From contig JALWEA010000475.1 of the NCBI GenBank assembly GCA_027039465.1, positions 1-8,186 of the forward strand: a DNA stretch of 8,186 nt. The letters run 5' to 3'. Positions 1-6,053 of the stretch are shown in pieces. The notes beneath the pieces are model-generated. The model had not been told where the DNA came from. It did no database searches and saw only the letters and a list, made by a program, of their open reading frames with translations. This DNA comes from Calditrichia bacterium. Its GTDB lineage: Bacteria; Calditrichota; Calditrichia; Calditrichales; Calditrichaceae. Each line of letters begins with the position of its first letter. Within the stretch, counting starts at the first letter, position 1. A program made the position numbers and the translations under genes.

Positions 1-2249
1 CCTTTGTGGCCGCTAAATTGGCTTTGGGCTATCGCCTTCCGGAATTAAAAAACAGTGTGACCAAAACGACCTCGGCTTTTTTTGAACCCGCCCTGGATTA
101 CGTGGTGGTCAAAATACCGCGCTGGGATTTAAAGAAGTTTCGTTTGGTGTCCCGCAAAATTGGTTCCGGCATGAAATCCGTGGGCGAAATTATGGCCATC
201 GGGCGTCATTTTGAAGAAGCGTTGCAGAAAGGCTTGCGCATGCTGGAGATCGGAGCGCTGGGATTGGTCGGCAACGAAAATTTTAAATTCGATGATCTGA
301 CCGATGAGTTGCGTTCGCCGACGGAGGAACGGATTTTTGCCATCATGCAGGCTTTTGCGCAGGGCTTTACGGTTGAAGAAATTCATGACCTTTCGAACAT
401 TGATCGCTGGTTCTTATTCAAGCTGCAAAAGGTGGCCCAAATCGGGCACGATCTGTCTTTGTTTCAAAATTCCCGGCCGCCTGCCAATTTATTACGCCAG
501 GCCAAGCAAGCCGGTTTTGCCGATGCCCAAATCGCTAAGCTTTGCAAAACAACGGAAGATCAGGTGCGCAATTGGCGTCTGGCCGACGGATTGGTGCCTT
601 TTATTCGCCAAATCGATACCATGGCCGGTGAATATCCCGCGCAAACCAACTATTTGTATCTGAGTTACAACGGCGTGGAAGATGATGTTCAGCCGAATGA
701 CCGGGACGGCGTTTTGATTTTGGGCTCCGGCTCGTATCGTATCGGCAGCTCCGTGGAATTCGATTGGTGCGCCGTTAATTCCGCCCTGACCATCAAAGAT
801 TTAGGCTACCAAACCGTGATGCTCAATTACAATCCGGAAACCGTGAGCACCGATTACGACCAATCGGATATGTTGATATTTGACGAAATTTCTTTGGAAA
901 CCATTATTGAAATTTTTCGCAAGCTGCATTTGACGGGAACCATCATTTCCGTCGGCGGCCAAATTCCGAATAATTTGGCCATGGCTTTGGAAAAGGCCGG
1001 AATTCCAATTTTGGGCACAGCCGCCGGAGACATCGATCGGGCTGAAAATCGCAATAAATTTTCCGCTTTGCTGGATCGGCTTGGAATTGATCAGCCTTTG
1101 TGGCGTGAACTCACCTCCATGAACGAGGCGCTTTCGTTTGCCCATCAGGTGGGTTATCCGGTGTTGGTACGACCGTCGTATGTTTTGAGCGGTGCGGCCA
1201 TGGCCGTTGCTTCCAACGATTCCGAACTAAAGGCCTATTTGGAGCGCGCGGTCGATCTTTCGCCTCAGTACCCTACCGTAATCAGTAAGTTTTTATTGAA
1301 TGCCAAAGAGATCGAGATCGATGCCGTGGCTTCCAAAGGCAAGATGATTGCTTATGCCATTTCGGAGCACGTGGAAAATGCCGGGGTGCATTCGGGAGAC
1401 GCCACGCTGGTTTTTCCGCCGCAGCGACTTTATCTGGAAACCATCCGCCGGACGCGCCAAATTGCCGCTCAAATTGCCGAAGCTTTGCACATCCATGGCC
1501 CGTTTAACATTCAATTTATTGCCAAAGGCAATGAGGTTAAGGTTATTGAATGCAATCTGAGAGCTTCGCGCAGTTTTCCTTTTGTTTCCAAGATTTTAAA
1601 GTACAACCTAATCGATTTGGCGACTAGAGTTATGCTGAATGCCCCGGTCGAACCGCCGGATCGATCACTGTTTGAGTTGAATTACGTGGGCGTTAAAGCG
1701 CCGCAGTTTTCCTTTACGCGCCTGGAGGGCGCAGACCCGGCTTTGGGCGTGGAAATGACCTCAACGGGCGAGGTGGCCTGCATCGGCGATGATTTCCACG
1801 AGGCTTTCTTAAAAGCTTTGCAGGCGGTTGGTTTCCGTTTTCCGTTTAAGAACGTGTTGCTTTCCACGGGAACCATTGAATCCAAAGCGGAACTGTTGGA
1901 ACCCATTCGACAATTGCATGCGCAAGGTGCGAAATTATATGCCACGGGCGGGACGGCCAAATTTCTCCGGCAAAATGGCTTGAGCGTGACGCGATTACAT
2001 TGGCCGTTGGACGATAAAAAGCCCAATGCGCTGGATTACATCAAAAACGGTAAAGTGGATTTAGTGATTAATATTCCTAAAAATTTCCAAAAAGAAGAAC
2101 TGACGAATGGCTATTTAATTCGTCGGGCTGCCGTGGATTACAACGTGATGCTGATTACCAATCGGCAGATCGCCATGCGCTTGATTGAAGCTATTGTCAA
2201 TCGGGGTTTGGAAAAATTACAAATTAAAAGTTGGAACGAGTACAATTAG
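1..2249 (+). CDS. carB: Carbamoyl-phosphate synthase large subunit, C-terminal part (5' end outside window)
   Basis: This is the ATP-dependent subunit that makes carbamoyl phosphate from bicarbonate, ammonia (delivered by the CarA glutaminase) and two ATP, feeding pyrimidine and arginine synthesis in the cytoplasm. The reading frame is open to the left edge (first whole codon at 3). The GTG at 6 lies inside a conserved stretch (VAAKLALGY), so it is not the start. About 748 residues are visible of a family length near 1,070, so roughly 310 N-terminal residues are missing. Visible in order are: the end of the first ATP-grasp unit (KSVGEIMAIGR, nt 177-209); the oligomerisation region (NIDRWF near nt 396); the second ATP-grasp unit from about nt 711 (GSGSYRIGSSVEFDWC, NPETVSTDYD, RPSYVLSGAAM, HVENAGVHSGDATLV, IECNLRASRSFPFVSK); and a C-terminal MGS-like allosteric domain from about nt 1851 (ATGGT, INIP, IRRAAVDYN). 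The second half resembles animal CAD/CPS1 more than E. coli CarB. No carA is in view. No frameshift is seen. Confidence 0.97.
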   Translation, partial: FVAAKLALGYRLPELKNSVTKTTSAFFEPALDYVVVKIPRWDLKKFRLVSRKIGSGMKSVGEIMAIGRHFEEALQKGLRMLEIGALGLVGNENFKFDDLTDELRSPTEERIFAIMQAFAQGFTVEEIHDLSNIDRWFLFKLQKVAQIGHDLSLFQNSRPPANLLRQAKQAGFADAQIAKLCKTTEDQVRNWRLADGLVPFIRQIDTMAGEYPAQTNYLYLSYNGVEDDVQPNDRDGVLILGSGSYRIGSSVEFDWCAVNSALTIKDLGYQTVMLNYNPETVSTDYDQSDMLIFDEISLETIIEIFRKLHLTGTIISVGGQIPNNLAMALEKAGIPILGTAAGDIDRAENRNKFSALLDRLGIDQPLWRELTSMNEALSFAHQVGYPVLVRPSYVLSGAAMAVASNDSELKAYLERAVDLSPQYPTVISKFLLNAKEIEIDAVASKGKMIAYAISEHVENAGVHSGDATLVFPPQRLYLETIRRTRQIAAQIAEALHIHGPFNIQFIAKGNEVKVIECNLRASRSFPFVSKILKYNLIDLATRVMLNAPVEPPDRSLFELNYVGVKAPQFSFTRLEGADPALGVEMTSTGEVACIGDDFHEAFLKALQAVGFRFPFKNVLLSTGTIESKAELLEPIRQLHAQGAKLYATGGTAKFLRQNGLSVTRLHWPLDDKKPNALDYIKNGKVDLVINIPKNFQKEELTNGYLIRRAAVDYNVMLITNRQIAMRLIEAIVNRGLEKLQIKSWNEYN

Positions 2250-2259
2250 ATATAATCCC

Positions 2260-2323
2260 TAAACAAGAAAACGGGTTGTTTATTGCGTTTGGGTTATAAA
2301 GAAGGCGTTTGGTACAACCGTTT
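2260..2323 (+). other. Alternative stem-loops in the carB 3' region
   Basis: Two mutually exclusive pairings share the TTGT at 2276-2279. The short one pairs TAAACAA (2260-2266) with TTGTTTA (2276-2282) around a 9-nt loop. The longer one pairs AAACGG-G-TTGT (2269-2279, one bulged G) with ACAACCGTTT (2314-2323), giving ten base pairs around a 34-nt loop that contains the direct repeat GCGTTTGG. Neither is followed by a T run, so neither looks like a standard terminator. The pairing is visible in the sequence; any function is unproven. Confidence 0.3.
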
Positions 2324-2458
2324 ATTGAAAAAATATCTTTTAGTCCTTCCTTTAAATTATGAAAAACATATTTCCGTAAGGAAGCAGCGGCTTTAAGGCC
2401 CAAAATTTACCCTCCTTTTTTATTTCCGGAATATCCGACTGTTTTTTAAGTTTTTGGA

Positions 2459-2489
2459 TCAAATTTTCTTCAAGTTTTTAAAAATTTGA
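2459..2489. repeat. 9-bp AT-rich inverted repeat upstream of the GGDEF-EAL gene
   Basis: TCAAATTTT (2459-2467) and AAAATTTGA (2481-2489) are exact reverse complements separated by 13 bases. The second arm overlaps the only TTGACG-like -35 box in the region (2486-2491), 82 bases before the start codon of the GGDEF-EAL gene. It could be an operator or a weak RNA hairpin. In such an AT-rich stretch it could also be chance. Confidence 0.35.
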
Positions 2490-2571
2490 CGAACATAATA
2501 ATCTCTGAAAGATCGATTGAAAGAGGGGCAAGGAAGTTTTAATAATTCAATGACCGGGGTTAAAAGTTTCT

Positions 2572-4341
2572 ATGCTATCTATTTTTGGGGCTAAGCATAA
2601 AAAAAAGTTTCGATTAGAAGAATATTTCCGGACACTCAGTACGATTCCGATGGAAATAGCCGCCTTTGATCCGCAAGGCCGATATATTTTTCTTAATAAT
2701 TATTTTATGACCAATGGCATTCCCGCCAAAGAATTCTTAGGTAAAGATGACCAATATTATTTCTACCGTTTGGGCATTGATGCCGAAAGTATCAAAACGC
2801 GTCAAAAATATTTTCAACAAGCCTTAAAAAACAAAAACATTGTTCAATTTACCGAGAAACTTCATTTCCCCAAAAAGAATCGTACCTTTTACTACAAACG
2901 GATTTTTAAGCCGATTTTAGACCCCTCGGGCTCCCGTGTTTTGGCGGTGAGTATGTTCGGGAATAACCTTACCCATGTTATCCTTTCCCAAAAAGAGCTT
3001 AAATATTTAGCCTACCATGATAAATTGACGGGTTTGCGGAATCGCGACGCTTTCTATGATTATTTGGATCAACTTATTTACGAAACCATGCGCGATAAGA
3101 AAAATTTAAGTGCGGTTTTATTTATTGATTTGGACAATTTTAAAGTTATAAATGATTCTTTGGGTCATGATTACGGCGATCTTGTTTTACAGGAAGCTGC
3201 ACAACGTATGACTCAAAGTCTGCGTAAAGCGGATATGATTTTTCGTTTGGGTGGTGATGAGTTTACTATCGTTTTGCGCAACATGAAACGGGAATGGGAT
3301 GCTGCCAGCGTTGCCGAAAAACTTATTTCGGTGCTGTCTATGCCTTACAAGGTAAAAGGTGAAGTCATTAGTTCCATTACTGCCAGCATCGGAATTGCTT
3401 TGGTTCCCAGAGACGGGCTTGATCGCGATACGATAGTGAAGAATGCCGATATGGCCATGTATGCCGTAAAAAATACGGGCAAGAGCGGTTATCGTTATTA
3501 TTCCGTGGAAATGACGCACAATTCGTTAAGACGTTTGCAGATCGTCAATCAATTACGCAAAGTCATTGAAAAGAAAGATTATGACAATCAATTTATGATG
3601 GTCTACCAACCGATTCTTTCCAAGAACGGAAAAGAAAAAAATTACAAGATCATTGGTATCGAGGCTTTGATTCGCTGGCAAAATCCTGAATTGGGCGCAA
3701 TACCGCCTTCAACGTTTATTCCGATCGCGGAAGAAAGTAAATTGATTCAAGCATTTAATCAGTGGATTATTCAACGAAGTATTGAAGATTTCCGGGAAAT
3801 TCAGCCGTATCATAATAACGGATTTTATTTGTCTCTGAACGCTTCTCCGAAAAGCTTACATTCCGATGGCTTTAGCCGCAATTTACAAAATGCACTGTTA
3901 CGCAATCAGCTCAATCCGAATTCGTTACAAGTCGAAATTACCGAAACCAGCCTTTTGGATAATGACGCCCTCACCCAGAGAAACCTGACCGCTTTGGCAG
4001 GCATGGGGATTAAATTAGCCATTGATGATTTTGGCACGGGGTATGCGTCCTTGAACTACTTACAGAAAATCCCGGCACAGACCATTAAGATTGATCGCAG
4101 TTTTATCGATAAAGTAAATGTAGATCCGAAAAATCAGGAATTGGTAAAAGCCATTTTGTTGATGGGGAAAAGTCTAAATAAAAACTTGATTGCGGAAGGT
4201 GTTGAAACACAGCAGCATCTGCAATTTTTAGAAGATAATGCCTGTAGGCAGTTTCAGGGTTATTTGTTCAGTAAGCCGTTGCCCAAGAATAATTTAATCG
4301 GCCTTGTAACCGAGCATAATATGGAATTGACGCTTCCTTAA
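2572..4341 (+). CDS. PAS-GGDEF-EAL protein, c-di-GMP synthesis/degradation
   Basis: This is a cytoplasmic 589-residue signalling enzyme with no signal peptide or membrane segment. A PAS-like sensor spans about residues 16-130, then a diguanylate cyclase domain starts at DKLTGLRNR (150-158), with metal-site FIDLD at 184-188 and an intact GGDEF at 227-231. An RKAD inhibitory I-site motif (RxxD, 218-221) sits the canonical five residues before it. The EAL phosphodiesterase domain is also complete at the usual catalytic positions: E364-A-L with RW following, N423, E458 in ITE, D485-D486 in DDFGTGY, K506, E542/E545 in AEGVE, and Q562 in QGYLFSKP. Both activities are therefore possible; which dominates, and which ligand PAS senses, cannot be read here. 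ATG 2572 is the first start after an in-frame stop at 2551. Its SD is weak (GGGG, 2556-2559, 12 nt away). A 14-codon ORF (2550-2594) overlaps the start in another frame. The gene faces the next one, converging with a 10-bp gap. Confidence 0.95.
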   Translation: MLSIFGAKHKKKFRLEEYFRTLSTIPMEIAAFDPQGRYIFLNNYFMTNGIPAKEFLGKDDQYYFYRLGIDAESIKTRQKYFQQALKNKNIVQFTEKLHFPKKNRTFYYKRIFKPILDPSGSRVLAVSMFGNNLTHVILSQKELKYLAYHDKLTGLRNRDAFYDYLDQLIYETMRDKKNLSAVLFIDLDNFKVINDSLGHDYGDLVLQEAAQRMTQSLRKADMIFRLGGDEFTIVLRNMKREWDAASVAEKLISVLSMPYKVKGEVISSITASIGIALVPRDGLDRDTIVKNADMAMYAVKNTGKSGYRYYSVEMTHNSLRRLQIVNQLRKVIEKKDYDNQFMMVYQPILSKNGKEKNYKIIGIEALIRWQNPELGAIPPSTFIPIAEESKLIQAFNQWIIQRSIEDFREIQPYHNNGFYLSLNASPKSLHSDGFSRNLQNALLRNQLNPNSLQVEITETSLLDNDALTQRNLTALAGMGIKLAIDDFGTGYASLNYLQKIPAQTIKIDRSFIDKVNVDPKNQELVKAILLMGKSLNKNLIAEGVETQQHLQFLEDNACRQFQGYLFSKPLPKNNLIGLVTEHNMELTLP

Positions 4342-4351
4342 ATTTTTAAAC

Positions 4352-5356
4352 TTAATTCTTACCTTCCTCATTTACCTCCTGCGGATAACGGAATCCCCAT
4401 TGATCACGTAAGCTGTCCATGATTTCCATTACCTCGATTGTATCTTTCCAGGGCATAATTTCACTTTGCAATTGCCCCTCGTTCAGGCAACGGTTCGCCC
4501 CGGAAATTTCGTAATTGAATCCGCTGCCTTTCATCGAGGCCGAATAATGTTTGCTTTTGCCGTTTTGAAATTTAAGAGCAATACCGCTCGGGCAGTACAA
4601 TGGAGCCTTCAGAATCAAAGATCCTTCGCTGCCCGAAAAAATAGCCTGGGACGGTGTGGCGCTGCGAACAGAAGTGTAAATATTGGCGATAATATCATTC
4701 TCAAATTTGAAAACCATTCCGGATTGCTCGTCAACGCCGCTTTTTCCAAGAACAGCCTGACTGACAATCGATTGCGGTTTACCCAACAACCAATGAGTTA
4801 TTGAAATGGGATAAACGCCCAAATCCAACAGGGCACCACCGCCTAATCGGGGGTTGAACAGACGGCTTTGCGGGTCAAAAGGAAAATTAAAACCCAAATC
4901 GGCTGTAATCATTCTTAGCTGGCCGATGATGTTTTTGGAAAGTAATTCCTTTAGTTTTTGCATCACCGGTAAAAAGCGCGTCCAGAAAGCTTCCATCAAA
5001 AACAGATGTTTGTTTTTAGCCAGCTCAATAACTTCTCGAGCCTGATATGCATTCAATGTAAATGATTTTTCGCAAAGAACATTTTTACCATGTTCAAGGC
5101 AAAGTTTAATGTCTTCATAATGACGACCGTGCGGAGTAGCAATGTAAATAATATCCACTTCGTGATCTTTAACCAGCGCTTCGTAGCTGCCAAAAAATTT
5201 GGGAATGGCATATTGCTCGGCAAAATTTTGGGCACGTTTTAAGTCGCGCGAACCGACGGCCAGAAGTTTGGCATCTTTAACATACCGAATATCGCGGGCA
5301 AACTTGTGGGCAATGGAGCCAGGCCCTAAAATTCCCCAATAAATGGTGCGGCCCAT
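4352..5356 (-). CDS. Gfo/Idh/MocA family NAD(P)-dependent oxidoreductase, dihydrodiol dehydrogenase-like
   Basis: A cytoplasmic 334-residue dehydrogenase. The N-terminal Rossmann fold begins with WGILGPGSIA (residues 7-16). The family EKxxx motif, which places the catalytic lysine, is CEKSF (E96, K97). The C-terminal substrate domain carries MEAFWTRFLP (121-130) and GGGALLDLGVYPI (172-184), where D178 and Y182 correspond to the conserved acid and tyrosine of the group. MEAxWTRFxP, DxGxY and the SGSEGSL...YCPS region (241-256) are like mammalian dimeric dihydrodiol dehydrogenase (also described as D-xylose dehydrogenase), so a sugar, diol or hydroxy-ketone substrate is likely, but the true substrate is unknown. 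The start is set by an SD (AAAGGAA, 5363-5369) six bases before ATG 5356. It lies 62 bp downstream of the DUF2147 gene on the same strand, separated by a strong terminator, so it is probably expressed at a reduced level by readthrough. Length is typical of the family, with no damage seen. Confidence 0.93.
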   Translation of the reverse strand: MGRTIYWGILGPGSIAHKFARDIRYVKDAKLLAVGSRDLKRAQNFAEQYAIPKFFGSYEALVKDHEVDIIYIATPHGRHYEDIKLCLEHGKNVLCEKSFTLNAYQAREVIELAKNKHLFLMEAFWTRFLPVMQKLKELLSKNIIGQLRMITADLGFNFPFDPQSRLFNPRLGGGALLDLGVYPISITHWLLGKPQSIVSQAVLGKSGVDEQSGMVFKFENDIIANIYTSVRSATPSQAIFSGSEGSLILKAPLYCPSGIALKFQNGKSKHYSASMKGSGFNYEISGANRCLNEGQLQSEIMPWKDTIEVMEIMDSLRDQWGFRYPQEVNEEGKN

Positions 5357-5362
5357 GATAAA

Positions 5363-5369
5363 TTCCTTT
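5363..5369 (-). promoter_or_regulatory. Shine-Dalgarno site of the oxidoreductase, abutting a terminator
   Basis: On the minus strand AAAGGAA (core AGGAA at 5363-5367) lies six bases before the ATG ending at 5354. The T run of the upstream intrinsic terminator ends at 5370, immediately before it. No room remains for a separate promoter with an untranslated leader between the terminator and this site. Confidence 0.75.
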
Positions 5370-5403
5370 AAAATAAAAAATGCCCGCCAAAGTGGCGAGC
5401 ATT
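5370..5403 (-). terminator. Intrinsic terminator after the DUF2147 gene
   Basis: Read on the minus strand, AATGCTCGCCA (5403-5393) pairs with TGGCGGGCATT (5389-5379) over 11 base pairs. The one non-Watson-Crick position is a U-G wobble, and the loop is the three bases CTT. A T run, TTTTATTTT (5378-5370), follows directly. This is a textbook rho-independent terminator. Read in the other direction the wobble becomes a C-A mismatch and the T run is poorer, so it is directed at minus-strand transcription. It begins 15 bases after the DUF2147 stop codon. Confidence 0.88.
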
Positions 5404-5418
5404 AAATTCTAAAAACAA

Positions 5419-5862
5419 TTATTTTACACGATACCACGTTTGAGTTCTGTGCAAAAATAATATGTAGCCTCTGACTTTTAATTTGCCGTCTTCCAGCCAC
5501 AACTTGCAGCGATAAATTTTCCCTTTTTTGGGATCCAAAATCGTGCCGCCCACATATTCATTGCCTTTTTTAACCATATCTTTAATAATGACCATTCCTT
5601 TTACCGGTTTGTTCTTACGAGGATCATCGTCCGGGCATTTGTCGCAAATCGGATTGGGATCTTCGCCGGGTTTGCGAAACAGAGAGTCAATGCGGCCGTA
5701 AAATTTACCGTCCTTCATGTAAATTTCCACAATGGATTTCGGCTCATGCGTTTCGTCATCGATCGTTTTCCACTTGCCGATCAACGGATCCTGTTGGGCG
5801 AAGCTCAAACGGCTCATCCCCAAAAGGACAAAAATAACGAGCAAAGGAATGTACCTTTTCAT
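5419..5862 (-). CDS. Exported DUF2147 family protein
   Basis: A small 147-residue protein of the DUF2147 family, whose molecular role is not known to me. Residues 1-22 form a clear signal peptide (MKRY, hydrophobic core, then SFA before QQD), so the mature form of about 125 residues should be periplasmic or outside the inner membrane. Family landmarks are GKWKTIDDET (29-38), DGKFYGRI (51-58), VKGMVI (87-92), GGTILDPKKGKIY (105-117) and a closing RGY...RTQTWYRV (131-146). The segment between RGY and RTQ seems a few residues shorter than I remember for the family. Three cysteines remain in the mature protein: a CxxC pair (C73, C76) and C119. The start is fixed by a strong SD, AGGAG (5871-5875), eight bases upstream. 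The promoter is at 5949-5976, shared back to back with the peptidase gene. Confidence 0.92.
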   Translation of the reverse strand: MKRYIPLLVIFVLLGMSRLSFAQQDPLIGKWKTIDDETHEPKSIVEIYMKDGKFYGRIDSLFRKPGEDPNPICDKCPDDDPRKNKPVKGMVIIKDMVKKGNEYVGGTILDPKKGKIYRCKLWLEDGKLKVRGYILFLHRTQTWYRVK

Positions 5863-5948
5863 AATGGGTTCTCCTAAAATGGTTCAACGAATTACAAAAC
5901 TTTTTTGCGTACCTAAAAAAACGAATTTTTTTTGAATAATGCAAAATT

Positions 5949-5976
5949 TTTATGGCTCGAGTCGAAATTTTGTCAA
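5949..5976 (-). promoter_or_regulatory. Sigma-70-type promoter for the DUF2147 gene
   Basis: On the minus strand a perfect -35 TTGACA (5976-5971) is followed after a 16-bp spacer by CATAAA (5954-5949; four of six matches to TATAAT). Transcription would start near 5942, giving a leader of about 80 bases before ATG 5862. The leader includes an A7-CGAA-T8 stretch around 5917-5935 that can fold weakly. Confidence 0.65.
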
Positions 5977-5981
5977 GATTC

Positions 5982-6010
5982 TTGCTACCGATTTAAAAAT
6001 CTGTTATAAT
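5982..6010 (+). promoter_or_regulatory. Sigma-70-type promoter for the M1 peptidase gene
   Basis: TTGCTA (5982-5987; four of six matches to TTGACA) and a perfect TATAAT (6005-6010) are separated by the ideal 17 bp. The start would be near 6017, giving a leader of about 37 bases with AGGGGG (6043-6048) five bases before ATG 6054. A small dyad GATTT-AA-AAATC (5990-6001) fills the spacer, and a palindrome AACATGTT (6024-6031) lies just after the start; either could be a regulator site. The -35 box is only five bases from that of the divergent promoter. Confidence 0.78.
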
Positions 6011-6053
6011 CAGGCAATGACTTAACATGTTTACTTAGAGGCAGGGGGCAAAA

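Larger units (their letters stand above)
2250..2571. other. Intergenic region between carB and the GGDEF-EAL gene
   Basis: These 322 bases are AT-rich and contain no ORF worth calling on either strand. I see no tRNA, no known riboswitch (specifically no c-di-GMP GEMM core) and no GC-rich hairpin followed by a T run that would terminate carB. What it does hold is competing AT-rich stem-loops just after carB (2260-2323), an 8-bp direct repeat GCGTTTGG at 2285-2292 and 2305-2312, a small UUCC-GUAA-GGAA hairpin around 2371-2382, an 8-bp palindrome TTCCGGAA at 2424-2431, and a 9-bp inverted repeat at 2459-2489. No convincing promoter for the downstream gene is visible: TTGACG at 2486-2491 has only a poor -10 (AAGATC) at the right distance. 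Confidence 0.6.

Noticed and set aside
6..8. GTG as the start codon of the first gene
   Set aside because: The frame continues upstream and the sequence around GTG is internal conserved CarB (VAAKLALGY), so the real start is outside the window.
801..1145. A 114-codon minus-strand frame within carB
   Set aside because: It is antisense to the conserved second ATP-grasp domain with no family features; it is a shadow.
2231..2256. Promoter at the end of carB (TTGGAA with a perfect TATAAT at 2251-2256)
   Set aside because: The spacer is only 14 bp and no gene starts within 300 bases downstream; a lone TATAAT is expected in such AT-rich DNA.
2341..2571. c-di-GMP riboswitch upstream of the GGDEF-EAL gene
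   Set aside because: Neither the GEMM-I conserved core nor a c-di-GMP-II-like arrangement could be found by eye; only short AT-rich stems are present.
2550..2594. A 14-codon upstream ORF overlapping the GGDEF-EAL start
   Set aside because: It is too short to support as a gene, and the AAGGAAG before it is 13 bases away; noted only as a possible translational influence.
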